A stretch of 23,651 bases of DNA from Firmicutes bacterium CAG:555. GTDB taxonomy: Bacteria > Bacillota > Clostridia > Oscillospirales > Oscillospiraceae. This document shows positions 1 through 7,260 of this stretch, piece by piece. The notes beneath the pieces are model-generated. The model saw nothing but the letters and a program-made list of their open reading frames with translations. It had not been told where the DNA came from and made no database searches. The stretch lies in NCBI GenBank assembly GCA_000431075.1, contig HF986878.1, positions 1-23,651 on the forward strand, written 5' to 3'. How positions within the stretch are numbered: position 1 is the first letter of the stretch; each line of letters begins with the position of its first letter. The position numbers and the translations under genes were made by a program.

Positions 1-58
1 CCGGTCAAAACCGTTTTCTCCTTATCTGAATTCGCCCAACTGTCCGTTTTTTATTTTC

Positions 59-87
59 TTGACAAATCGGCGATAATGGGGTATTCT
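59..87 (+). promoter_or_regulatory. sigma-A promoter of the fur/zur-znuACB operon
   Basis: A perfect -35 TTGACA (59-64) lies 17 bases before a -10-like TATTCT (82-87, 4 of 6 matches to TATAAT). The predicted start is near 94, about 35 bases before the regulator gene. No other promoter-like sequence is seen before the following genes, so it probably drives the whole operon. Confidence 0.7.
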
Positions 88-100
88 TAGCAAACGAAAA

Positions 101-115
101 TGAGAAAGTTTCTCG
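101..115. promoter_or_regulatory. candidate Fur-family (Zur) operator
   Basis: The 15-mer TGAGAAAGTTTCTCG is a near-perfect 7-1-7 inverted repeat (6 of 7 pairs, central G), the symmetry typical of Fur/Zur/PerR operators. It sits just downstream of the predicted transcription start and before the Fur-family gene, so metal-dependent autoregulation of the operon is likely. The base sequence is not the Bacillus Zur consensus, so the assignment rests on symmetry and position. Confidence 0.5.
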
Positions 116-128
116 AATTGGAGGAGCT

Positions 129-521
129 ATGAGAACGAGTTATCAAACACAGCAAAAGGCTGCGCTTTTGTCGTTTTTGGAGCAAAACGCCGAGCGGCAG
201 TTCACGATAGACGAGATACTCTCGGCGATGGGCGAAATTGCGCCTGCCAAGAGCACCGCATACAGGCTGATAAAAAAGCTCTGCGATGACGGACAGGTGC
301 GCCGCTTTACCCGTGAAGGCACGGCGAGCAGCGTGTATCAGCTTGCGGGTAAGTGCTGCTGCTCGGAGCACCTGCACATAAAATGCGTTGACTGCGGCCT
401 GCTTATACACCTTGATAACGCCGCCTGTGATGCGCTCGCAAAGACCACGGGCTTTGTCATCGACGACGAAAAGAGCATGCTCTATGGGCATTGTGCCAAT
501 TGTGCGAGGAGGTCAAAATGA
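129..521 (+). CDS. zur: Fur-family metalloregulator, probably Zur (zinc uptake repressor)
   Basis: This 130-residue protein has the Fur layout. An N-terminal winged helix (about 1-75) contains a recognition-helix segment with STAYRLIKKL at 42-51. The C-terminal dimerisation and metal-binding domain has an HLH at 81-83 and paired CxxC motifs at 86-89 (CVDC) and 122-125 (CANC), the usual structural zinc site. GGAGGAG lies upstream with good spacing. Its TGA overlaps the ATG of znuA (ATGA at 518-521), so the two are translationally coupled. Fur, PerR, Mur and Zur share this fold; the zinc assignment comes from the linked znuACB genes and not from residues alone. Three consecutive cysteines at 76-78 just before the HLH could contribute to metal sensing (inference). 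Confidence 0.88.
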   Translation: MRTSYQTQQKAALLSFLEQNAERQFTIDEILSAMGEIAPAKSTAYRLIKKLCDDGQVRRFTREGTASSVYQLAGKCCCSEHLHIKCVDCGLLIHLDNAACDALAKTTGFVIDDEKSMLYGHCANCARRSK

Positions 522-1432
522 AAAGACTTATCGCAATTTTGCTATGCCTGTGCCTTATGCTTTGCGGCTGCACTGCACAGCCGGAGAAGCCGCATGACGA
601 AACGAAGCTTCAGATCGTTTGCACGAGCTTTCCGGCATACGATTTTGCCCGGGAGATAGCCGGCGACAGGGCGGAGCTGACGCTGCTCATTAAGCCGGGC
701 TCGGAGGTGCACTCGTACGAGCCTACGCCCAAGGACATGATACGCATACAGGAAAGCGACCTGTTTATCTGCAACGGCGGCGAGTCGGAGCAGTGGGCTA
801 AGACGCTCATCACGCCCGAGCTCAATACTATATATATGATGGGCTGCGTCGACACCGTCGAGGAATCGGCCGACGGCATATACAATGCCGAGGACGGTGA
901 ACCGGAGCTTGACGAGCATGTGTGGACATCGCCGTTAAACGCCATTAAAATTTCCGAGGAAATCTGCAATGCACTTTGTAAGCTCGACACCGATAACGCC
1001 GAGGCGTATAAAACAAACTTCACCGCCTACAAGGCGCAGCTTATGGCGCTTGACCGCAAGTTCCGGCAGGTGATCAAAAACTCCGGCAAGCATACATTAG
1101 TGTTTGCCGACCGTTTCCCGATGCGCTATTTTGCACTGGAATACGGGCTGGACTGTTATGCGGCGTTCCCGGGCTGCTCATCGGAGACAGAACCGTCTGC
1201 CAAGACGGTGGCGTATCTCATCGACCGTGTGCGCGAGGACAAGATACCGGCGGTTTTGTACATGGAATTTTCCAATCAGAAGATGGCGGATGTAATTTGC
1301 GAGGACACCGGCTGCAAGAAGTTGCCGTTTTACTCGGCGCACAGCGTGTCCGCCGAGCAGTTCGAGCAGGGGGTAAGCTATCTTGACCTCATGCGCATAA
1401 ATTTAAATTCACTGAAGGAGGCGCTCGGTTGA
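518..1432 (+). CDS. znuA: zinc (metal) ABC transporter substrate-binding lipoprotein, ZnuA/AdcA family
   Basis: The 304-residue product binds metal outside the membrane and delivers it to the ZnuB permease. I place the start at ATG 518, which has AGGAGG at 507-512; an in-frame TTG at 491 would add nine residues before the signal peptide. A short lipoprotein signal ends in LCGC, with Cys18 the likely lipidated residue. Metal-site histidines typical of cluster A-I binding proteins are visible at 65 (VHSYEPTP) and 134 (DEHVW). The usual third His (HxAFxYF) is replaced by an ADRFPMRYF segment near 197-205, and a late AHS motif supplies another His. This variant is, as far as I know, a recognised Firmicute subgroup. 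Zinc is favoured over manganese from the adjacent Fur-family gene, but the metal is not proven. The stop overlaps the next start (TGATG). Confidence 0.88.
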   Translation: MKRLIAILLCLCLMLCGCTAQPEKPHDETKLQIVCTSFPAYDFAREIAGDRAELTLLIKPGSEVHSYEPTPKDMIRIQESDLFICNGGESEQWAKTLITPELNTIYMMGCVDTVEESADGIYNAEDGEPELDEHVWTSPLNAIKISEEICNALCKLDTDNAEAYKTNFTAYKAQLMALDRKFRQVIKNSGKHTLVFADRFPMRYFALEYGLDCYAAFPGCSSETEPSAKTVAYLIDRVREDKIPAVLYMEFSNQKMADVICEDTGCKKLPFYSAHSVSAEQFEQGVSYLDLMRINLNSLKEALG

Positions 1433-2139
1433 TGGCGCAGATAACATGCAAGGATTTATCCTTTGCCTACGACGGTCACACTGTCCTGAGCGGGATAAAC
1501 TTTTCGATAGACGCAGGCTCGTACCTGTGCATCGTCGGCGAAAACGGCTCCGGCAAGTCGACTCTCATGAAGGGACTTTTAGGCCTCAAAAAGCCTGCAA
1601 GCGGCAGCATAACCCTCGGCGACGGACTCAAGCAGACCGAGATTGGCTATCTGCCGCAGCAGACCCAGCTCCAGCGTGATTTCCCCGCATCCGTGTACGA
1701 GGTCGTGCTCTCCGGCAGACTGAATTCCATGGGCGGCAGAATGTTTTATAACGCCGAGGACAAAAAGGCTGCACAGGAGAATATGGAGCGGCTCGGCATT
1801 GAGGATATCAAAAACCGCTGCTACATGGAGCTTTCCGGCGGTCAGCAGCAGCGTGTGCTGCTTGCTCGGGCAATGTGCGCAACAAAGAAGCTGCTTTTGC
1901 TCGACGAGCCCGTCACCGGTCTTGACCCCGTGGCGACAAATGAGATGTACAACCTTATTAAGCTTATTAACCTCTGCGACGGCACGAGCGTCATCATGAT
2001 ATCGCACGATATCCACGAGGCGGTGCGCTACGCAACGCACATTCTGCATCTGGGCAACCGCCAGCTTTTCTTCGGCACGACTGCGCAGTACCGTGAGAGC
2101 GATCTTGCACGCAGATTTGTAGGAGGCGGCAGAGCATGA
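1432..2139 (+). CDS. znuC: zinc ABC transporter ATP-binding protein
   Basis: A 235-residue ABC ATPase that powers the ZnuACB importer on the cytoplasmic face. All motifs are present: Walker A GENGSGKST at 36-44, Q-loop Q76, signature LSGGQ at 134-138, Walker B LLLLDE at 154-159, D-loop, and H-loop His192 (MISHD). Length is normal for the family. ATG 1432 overlaps the znuA stop; a TTG one codon earlier (1429) is an alternative, and AAGGAGG just upstream serves either. Its TGA overlaps the znuB ATG (ATGA, 2136-2139), giving an unbroken coupled operon. Confidence 0.92.
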   Translation: MAQITCKDLSFAYDGHTVLSGINFSIDAGSYLCIVGENGSGKSTLMKGLLGLKKPASGSITLGDGLKQTEIGYLPQQTQLQRDFPASVYEVVLSGRLNSMGGRMFYNAEDKKAAQENMERLGIEDIKNRCYMELSGGQQQRVLLARAMCATKKLLLLDEPVTGLDPVATNEMYNLIKLINLCDGTSVIMISHDIHEAVRYATHILHLGNRQLFFGTTAQYRESDLARRFVGGGRA

Positions 2140-2957
2140 CAGAGCTTATAACCGAAATGTTTTCATACCACTTTATGAGCCGTGCCATCATCGTCGGCGT
2201 TCTCGTGTCGCTGTGCGCCGCACTTTTGGGCGTGTCGCTCGTATTAAAGCGCTACTCCATGATAGGCGACGGATTAAGCCATGTCGGCTTCGGGGCGCTG
2301 GCAATTGCCGCCGCCGTGAATGTCGCACCGCTGGCAATTGCCGTGCCCGTGGTCGTTGCGGCAGCGTTCCTGCTTCTGCGCATCAGCCAGTCGAGCCGCA
2401 TAAAGGGCGACGCCGCCATTGCGCTTATCTCCTCAAGCGCCCTTGCAATCGGCGTTGTGGTCATATCCATGACAACGGGCATGAACACCGATGTGTCAAA
2501 CTATATGTTCGGCAGCATTCTGTCGTTAAGCCATGCCGATGCCGTCTTGAGCATCGTGCTGTCTGCCATCGTGCTTTTGATGTTTGTGCTCCTATACCCA
2601 CGCATCTTCGCCGTCACCTTTGACGAGACCTTTGCCAAGGCCACCGGCACGAATGCCAAGCTTTATAACACGGTGATCGCCGTACTGACTGCCGTCACGG
2701 TGGTTCTCGGTATGCGCATGATGGGTGCGCTTTTGATATCGAGCCTCATCATTTTCCCCGCACTCACGAGCATGCGCCTGTGCCGCAGCTTCAAGGCGGT
2801 GGTGGTGTCCTCAGCGGTCATTTCCGTCGTTTGCTTTGTGCTCGGCATGGCGGCATCGTATGCCTTCGAGCTTCCTTCCGGCGCAAGTGTCGTAATAGTC
2901 AACATTGCTGCATTTTTGCTGTTTTCTATTGCATCATTACTAAAACGCAGGGCATAA
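2136..2957 (+). CDS. znuB: zinc ABC transporter permease
   Basis: A 273-residue integral membrane protein of the ABC-3 (ZnuB/MntB/AdcB) family, with roughly seven to eight hydrophobic segments. Family-typical stretches include SLVLKRYSMIGDGLSHVGFGALA near the N-terminus and MMGALLISSLIIFPALTS near 190-205. It forms the transmembrane path for the metal taken from ZnuA. It is the last gene of the operon and is followed within 25 bases by a factor-independent terminator. Zinc rather than manganese specificity is inferred from the operon. Confidence 0.9.
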   Translation: MTELITEMFSYHFMSRAIIVGVLVSLCAALLGVSLVLKRYSMIGDGLSHVGFGALAIAAAVNVAPLAIAVPVVVAAAFLLLRISQSSRIKGDAAIALISSSALAIGVVVISMTTGMNTDVSNYMFGSILSLSHADAVLSIVLSAIVLLMFVLLYPRIFAVTFDETFAKATGTNAKLYNTVIAVLTAVTVVLGMRMMGALLISSLIIFPALTSMRLCRSFKAVVVSSAVISVVCFVLGMAASYAFELPSGASVVIVNIAAFLLFSIASLLKRRA

Positions 2958-2979
2958 AACTGTGAAATAACCACAAAAC

Positions 2980-3015
2980 ATCGGGCTTGTTTAACAAAAA
3001 ACAGGCCCGATTTTT
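2980..3015 (+). terminator. intrinsic terminator of the zur-znuACB operon
   Basis: ATCGGGCTTGT pairs with ACAGGCCCGAT (11 bp with one G-U pair) around a 10-base A-rich loop. A run of five T (3011-3015) follows directly. Confidence 0.88.
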
Positions 3016-3055
3016 ATTCAAATATGCGGAATTTCAGTGAATATTCGCATTGAAA

Positions 3056-3144
3056 TGAATAATATTCACGGTTATTTAGGAAAAACGAAAAAATCATGAA
3101 TATTTTTTCAAAAAAGTGTTGACAAGCATGAATAAAGATGCTAA
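3056..3144 (+). promoter_or_regulatory. cluster of ArgR/AhrC-like operator boxes
   Basis: Three boxes resemble the arginine-repressor consensus (WNTGAATWWWWATTCANW, or the Bacillus form CATGAATAAAAATKCAAK). TGAATAATATTCA at 3056-3068 is a perfect palindrome one base short of the canonical spacing. CATGAATATTTTTTCAAA at 3095-3112 matches 16 of 18 by my count. CATGAATAAAGATGCTAA at 3127-3144 matches 15 of 18 of the Bacillus form. The last fills the promoter spacer and enters the -10 hexamer, so binding would block RNA polymerase. A further half-palindrome, GTGAATATT, lies at 3037-3045. ArgR control is inferred from sequence alone. Confidence 0.6.
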
Positions 3145-3147
3145 TAT
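3119..3147 (+). promoter_or_regulatory. sigma-A promoter of the amino-acid ABC transporter operon
   Basis: TTGACA at 3119-3124, a 17-base spacer, and TATAAT-like TATAAT variant TAATAT at 3142-3147. The predicted start near 3154 leaves a leader of about 60 bases before the binding-protein gene. The ArgR-like box at 3127-3144 lies inside it. Confidence 0.8.
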
Positions 3148-3213
3148 AAGCACCGTTAACAGAAACGGCAATGCCAAAACGATTTTTGAAAATAATATTG
3201 AGAGGTAAATAAA

Positions 3214-4125
3214 ATGAAAAAGTTTGTAGCTCTTATGCTCGCTCTGGTCATGGTGCTTGCACTGTGCGCCTGCGGCGGAAACAACGACCCCAAGCCCACC
3301 GAAGAAGCAAAAGATTATTCATCCATGACTCTTGACCAGCTCAAGGCTGAACTCAAAACAGTTAATGAAGGCAAGCTCACCATTGCCACCAGCCCCGACT
3401 TCGCTCCGTACGAGTTCTACTCTGTCGATAAAAACGGCAATGCGACCCTCGTTGGTTTTGATATCGCATTTGCAAAGTACATCGCCGACAAGCTCGGCCT
3501 CGAGCTTGAGATAGTCCCCATGGACTTTGACGGCACTCTCGCAGAGCTCGGCGCAAAGAAGTGCGACCTGGGCATGGCAGGCTACTCTCCCGACCCCGAC
3601 CGTGCAAACCTCATGAACTTCTCCAAGATCTACTACGAAGGCGGTCAGTGCTTTATCACCTCCAAGGCCAACGCAGATAAGATCAAGTCCCTTGACGACG
3701 CAAACAACTCTCAGTACAAGATCGGCGCACAGACCGGCTCCATCCAGAGCAAGCTCGCAAAGCAGAACACCCCCGACGCTGACAACATCGACCTGAGCAA
3801 GGTTCCCGATGTTATCGCAGAAGTCATCTCCGGCAAGCTCGACGGTGCATTCATGGAGACCATCGTTGCAAAGTCCTATCAGGCACAGTACCCCGAGATC
3901 GTCATCGTGTGCGATGTTCCCTACGAGCAGGAAGGCTCCGCAATCGGCGTAAACAAGGATAATGAGGTTCTCCTCGCAGCTCTCAACCTTATCATCGACG
4001 AGGCTATCAACGATGGCAGCCTCCAGAAGTTCGTTGACGAAGCAGGCGTCCTCGCTATCGGCGACAAGTATGAAGGCCTGCTTGACGACGCCGGCAAGGT
4101 CCCCGCAGCCGACACCGCAGCATAA
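3214..4125 (+). CDS. polar amino-acid ABC transporter substrate-binding lipoprotein
   Basis: A 303-residue extracytoplasmic solute-binding protein of family 3 (PF00497; GlnH/HisJ/ArtJ type). The lipoprotein signal ends in LCAC at about residues 17-20, so it is probably anchored to the membrane by a lipidated Cys20. Family features follow: SPDFAPYEF near 60, GFDIAFAKYIADKLG near 80, and AGYSPDPDRANLMNFS near 120-135, whose Arg normally clamps the amino-acid carboxylate. AGAGG at 3201-3205 precedes the ATG by 8 bases. Codon use is strongly biased (CTC, AAG, GAC, CCC), which fits high expression. Arginine or a related cationic amino acid is a plausible ligand given the ArgR-like promoter boxes, but residues alone do not settle it. 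Confidence 0.9.
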   Translation: MKKFVALMLALVMVLALCACGGNNDPKPTEEAKDYSSMTLDQLKAELKTVNEGKLTIATSPDFAPYEFYSVDKNGNATLVGFDIAFAKYIADKLGLELEIVPMDFDGTLAELGAKKCDLGMAGYSPDPDRANLMNFSKIYYEGGQCFITSKANADKIKSLDDANNSQYKIGAQTGSIQSKLAKQNTPDADNIDLSKVPDVIAEVISGKLDGAFMETIVAKSYQAQYPEIVIVCDVPYEQEGSAIGVNKDNEVLLAALNLIIDEAINDGSLQKFVDEAGVLAIGDKYEGLLDDAGKVPAADTAA

Positions 4126-4142
4126 TAAAACAGAAACACATC

Positions 4143-4173
4143 TTCTCCCCGGAGAAAACTCCGGGGAGAATTT
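4143..4173 (+). terminator. strong hairpin between binding-protein and permease genes
   Basis: A perfect 12-bp stem (TTCTCCCCGGAG with CTCCGGGGAGAA) closes an AAAA loop, followed by only TTT. The next gene, 50 bases on, has no evident promoter of its own. The hairpin therefore probably acts as a partial terminator or mRNA 3'-end stabiliser that makes binding protein more abundant than permease and ATPase. Confidence 0.75.
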
Positions 4174-4223
4174 CCCATTATTAACTGTCCTCTGTACAGA
4201 CAGATTGAAAGGAGAAAAGGCGC

Positions 4224-5003
4224 ATGCTTTTTACTCAGGAAGGCTTTGAAATGACATGGAACTATAAACAGTTGTTTATAGACGGACTTGTCTGCACCGT
4301 GTCACTGTCATTACTGACCGTTATATTCGGTTTTATCCTCGCACTTGTGCTGGCTGTCATGCGACTGAGCAAATGGCATCCGTTCGGCTTCTTGGCACTT
4401 GATAAAAACGGGCATCTTCGTGAAGAAGGTCTGCTTTCGGCACTCGGAAGGTTTAATCCGCTGTCGTTCATTGCAAGTGTTTACATCGAAGTGTTCCGTG
4501 CAACACCTATGCTCGTTCAGTTGTTTATAATCTACTTCATAGCCTTTGATGGGGTCAATCTGCCGTCGATAAAGATATTCGGCACTATCCGTTTTGAGCG
4601 CTTTGTCCCGGGCGTTGTTGCACTGAGCCTCAACTCCGCTGCATACCTGAGCGAGATCATCCGCTCCGGCATACAGAGCGTTGACGGCGGTCAGACCGAG
4701 GCTGCCCGTTCGCTCGGCCTTACGCAGACGCAGAACATGCGCTTTATCGTCCTGCCTCAGGCTATAAAGAACATTTTGCCTGCTATCGCAAACGAGTTTG
4801 TTACGATAATTAAGGAATCCTCTATCTGCTACACGATAGGCCTTGGCGAGATCATGTACGCCGTTGCATCGATAAAGGGCGCAACCTACCGTATTGCAGA
4901 GCCGCTGGTGGTTGCGGCGGCAGTATACTTCTGCCTGACATTCCCGACCTCCAAGATAATAGAACACTTTGAAAGGAAGATGAGCGTTGGTGACAAACGA
5001 TAA
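4224..5003 (+). CDS. polar amino-acid ABC transporter permease
   Basis: A 259-residue inner-membrane permease of the His/Glu/Gln/Arg family. Hydrophobic segments lie near 18-45, 80-108, 125-145, 190-215 and 225-245. The EAA loop that docks the ATPase is clear at about 160-185 (TEAARSLGLTQTQNMRFIVL), and FRATPMLVQLF near 92-102 is family-typical. AAAGGAG at 4208-4214 supports ATG 4224; ATG 4251 (MTWNYKQ), also with an AGGA-rich stretch before it, is a possible shorter start. Only one permease gene is present, so the transporter would use a homodimer. The 3' end overlaps the ATPase gene. Confidence 0.9.
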   Translation: MLFTQEGFEMTWNYKQLFIDGLVCTVSLSLLTVIFGFILALVLAVMRLSKWHPFGFLALDKNGHLREEGLLSALGRFNPLSFIASVYIEVFRATPMLVQLFIIYFIAFDGVNLPSIKIFGTIRFERFVPGVVALSLNSAAYLSEIIRSGIQSVDGGQTEAARSLGLTQTQNMRFIVLPQAIKNILPAIANEFVTIIKESSICYTIGLGEIMYAVASIKGATYRIAEPLVVAAAVYFCLTFPTSKIIEHFERKMSVGDKR

Positions 5004-5733
5004 TATAATCCAGGTCAAGGACCTGAAGAAGTACTACAAAAAAGGCGTTATCAAAGCTCTTGACGGCGTGTCGGTCGATATCGCACGGGGAGATGTCGTT
5101 GTTGTGATAGGACCCTCCGGCTCGGGTAAATCAACGCTTCTGCGCTCGCTTAACCTTCTTGAGGAACCCACGAGCGGCACTATTCTTTTCGAGGGCACGG
5201 ATATAACCGATAAGAAGATAGATATAAACAAGCACCGCCAGAAGATGGGCATGGTGTTCCAGCACTTTAACCTTTTCCCGCACAAGACCATCATCGAGAA
5301 CATGATCCTTGCTCCCGTTGAGGTCAAGCATGTGCCCAAGGAGGAGGCGAAAGCCAAGGCAATGCAGCTTCTTGAGCGTGTCGGCCTTGCCGACCGTGCC
5401 GACGCTTACCCCATCCAGCTGTCCGGCGGCCAGAAGCAGCGTGTCGCCATCGTCCGTGCACTGTGCATGGAGCCCGATGTCATGCTGTTTGACGAGCCCA
5501 CCTCCGCTCTCGACCCCGAGATGGTCGGCGAGGTGTTGGATGTCATGAAGGAGCTTGCGCACGAGGGCATGACCATGGTCGTCGTCACCCATGAGATGGG
5601 CTTTGCCCGTGAGGTCGGCAACCGTGTGCTGTTCATGGCCGACGGCAAGCTTGTTGAGCAGGGCTCACCCACAGAGATCTTCGAGCATCCTCAGAGTGAC
5701 CGCCTGCGTGATTTTCTTTCAAAGGTGTTGTAA
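4987..5733 (+). CDS. polar amino-acid ABC transporter ATP-binding protein
   Basis: A 248-residue ATPase of the GlnQ/HisP/ArtP type that energises the preceding permease. Walker A GPSGSGKST is at 42-50, followed by the Q-loop segment MVFQHFNLFPHKT, signature LSGGQKQR, Walker B VMLFDEPTSALDPE and H-loop VVTHEMGFAREV, the last two blocks almost diagnostic for this subfamily. There is no ATG near the start. TTG 4987 (9 bases after AGGA at 4974-4977) and GTG 4990 are both possible, and either overlaps the permease gene by 14-17 bases, implying coupling. Confidence 0.92.
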   Translation: MVTNDNIIQVKDLKKYYKKGVIKALDGVSVDIARGDVVVVIGPSGSGKSTLLRSLNLLEEPTSGTILFEGTDITDKKIDINKHRQKMGMVFQHFNLFPHKTIIENMILAPVEVKHVPKEEAKAKAMQLLERVGLADRADAYPIQLSGGQKQRVAIVRALCMEPDVMLFDEPTSALDPEMVGEVLDVMKELAHEGMTMVVVTHEMGFAREVGNRVLFMADGKLVEQGSPTEIFEHPQSDRLRDFLSKVL

Positions 5734-5738
5734 TTAAA

Positions 5739-7178
5739 ATGAATACCATAAAAAAAGCAGCCATAGAGTCTGTTGACTCTATGGCAGAGCTCTACAAAAG
5801 CATAACTAACGAAATTTGGAACAACCCCGAGCTTTCCCTCAAGGAATACAAGGCGACCGAGCTTTACTGCAAGGTGCTGCGTGAGCACGGCTTTACCGTT
5901 ACCGAAAAGCTCTGCGGCATCGACACCGCCTTCTGCGGCTCTTTCGGCTGCGGCAAGCCCGTCATCGGCATTTTGGGTGAATTTGATGCTCTGTCCGGCC
6001 TTTCGCAGGAGTCGGGCGTGACCGAAAAGAAACCTCTTGTGCACGACGGCAGCGGCCACGGCTGCGGTCATAATCTTTTAGGTGTCGGCTCGCTTGCGGC
6101 TGCATTCGCCGTTAAGGAGTATCTGCAAAAAAGCGGCCACGGCGGTACGGTCGTGTTCTTCGGCTGCCCGGGCGAGGAGGGCGGAAGCGGTAAGGCGTAC
6201 ATGGCTCGTGACGGGCTGTGGACGAAGCTCGATGCTGCGCTTTCGTGGCATCCTGCGTCCGAGAACGAGATACACACCGGCACAAACAACTCCAGCATAC
6301 AGGTGTTGTATAAATTCAAGGGCATTCCGGCTCACGCCGCAGGCTGCCCCGAGCTTGGCCGCAGTGCGCTTGACGCAGTGGAGCTTATGAATGTCGGCGT
6401 GCAGTTTTTGCGTGAGCACATGACGAGTGACTGCCGCATCCACTATGCAATAACAAACGCCGGCGGCGTGTCGCCGAATGTGGTGCAGTCCGAGGCCGAT
6501 GTGCTGTACATGGTGCGAGCCAACAAGGTGCGACAGTCCATTGAGCTTCAAAAGCGTGTAGACAAGATCGCCGAGGGCGCAGCACTCATGACCGAGACAA
6601 GCTTCGAGCGAGTTTTCATCGATGGCACGGCGGAGCTCCTGCCAAACTATACGATAGAGAAGCTGCTGTACGATAACTTTACCGAGATCGGCGTTCCGCA
6701 GTACACCCCTGAGGAACTGGACTTTGCCCAAAAGCTCAAGGCAACCTATCCTGCCGAGACAGAAGCCCCCGGAATCGGCGCAACCTTTGACGATAACATT
6801 GCCGAGCAGGTGCAGGCGCTCACCGAGAACATGACAAAGCCCATAAACGACTTCCTTATGCCGCTATACTCCTGCTTGGGCTTTATCCCCGGCAGTACTG
6901 ATGTCGGTGATGTGAGCTGGCAGACCCCGACCTCACAGATAAATGTCGTCACATGGCCTGCCGGTATGCCCGCCCACACTTGGCAGACCGTCGCCTGCGG
7001 CAAAACCAGCATCGCATACAAGGGTATGCTGTGCGCAGGCAAGGTGCTTGCCGCCACGGCGATAGACCTTTTTGAGGATGAGGAGCTGCTTAACAAGGCC
7101 AAAGCGGAGTTTGCAAAACGCTCCAAAGGCGGCTATGTTTGCCCGATAGAGCCGGACGCAAAACCGATTGCACTGTAA
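5739..7178 (+). CDS. M20-family amidohydrolase, AbgB-like (aminoacylase/aminobenzoyl-glutamate hydrolase type)
   Basis: This 479-residue zinc peptidase-like enzyme cleaves an amide bond next to an amino acid. It has EFDAL at 81-85, the metal motif GHGCGHN at 106-112, the catalytic glutamate pair PGEEGG at 144-149, a SWHP segment near 170, and a dimerisation/lid domain with the KGIPAHAAG motif near 200. Length and motifs fit AbgB of E. coli (481 residues) better than peptidase T or DapE, but the substrate is unknown. It begins five bases after the ATPase stop with a weak ribosome site (AAAGGTG) that overlaps the end of that gene, so it is the last gene of the transporter operon. It may release an amino acid from an imported N-acyl or dipeptide substrate (inference). 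A hairpin lies within its first codons. Confidence 0.85.
   Translation: MNTIKKAAIESVDSMAELYKSITNEIWNNPELSLKEYKATELYCKVLREHGFTVTEKLCGIDTAFCGSFGCGKPVIGILGEFDALSGLSQESGVTEKKPLVHDGSGHGCGHNLLGVGSLAAAFAVKEYLQKSGHGGTVVFFGCPGEEGGSGKAYMARDGLWTKLDAALSWHPASENEIHTGTNNSSIQVLYKFKGIPAHAAGCPELGRSALDAVELMNVGVQFLREHMTSDCRIHYAITNAGGVSPNVVQSEADVLYMVRANKVRQSIELQKRVDKIAEGAALMTETSFERVFIDGTAELLPNYTIEKLLYDNFTEIGVPQYTPEELDFAQKLKATYPAETEAPGIGATFDDNIAEQVQALTENMTKPINDFLMPLYSCLGFIPGSTDVGDVSWQTPTSQINVVTWPAGMPAHTWQTVACGKTSIAYKGMLCAGKVLAATAIDLFEDEELLNKAKAEFAKRSKGGYVCPIEPDAKPIAL
5760..5785 (+). other. RNA hairpin inside the first codons of the M20 amidohydrolase gene
   Basis: An 11-bp perfect inverted repeat (GCCATAGAGTC / GACTCTATGGC) with a TGTT loop begins 21 bases after the ATG. 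It encodes residues 8-16 and could slow translation or transcription of the last operon gene. There is no U-tract, so it is not a standard terminator. Confidence 0.6.
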
Positions 7179-7215
7179 CTGTTAAAAAAATAGTCTTTTA
7201 TTTTGCATTTTTCTG

Positions 7216-7224
7216 TGCTATAAT
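7216..7224 (+). promoter_or_regulatory. extended -10 promoter
   Basis: TGCTATAAT at 7216-7224 is a consensus extended -10 element. The region 17-18 bases upstream is T-rich and no good -35 is seen, as is usual for extended -10 promoters. It lies 37 bases before the secreted-protein gene. Confidence 0.6.
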
Positions 7225-7260
7225 GCATCCAATCATGCGTTTTAGCGCAGGAGGAAGTTT

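Noticed and set aside
1..17. Small hairpin CGGT/ACCG followed by TTTT at the left edge, possible terminator of an upstream gene
   Set aside because: The visible stem is only 4 bp and the window cuts it off, so a terminator cannot be supported.
3037..3053. A fourth ArgR-like box
   Set aside because: Only the left half-site (GTGAAT) fits; the right half does not match the consensus, so it was not counted as a box.
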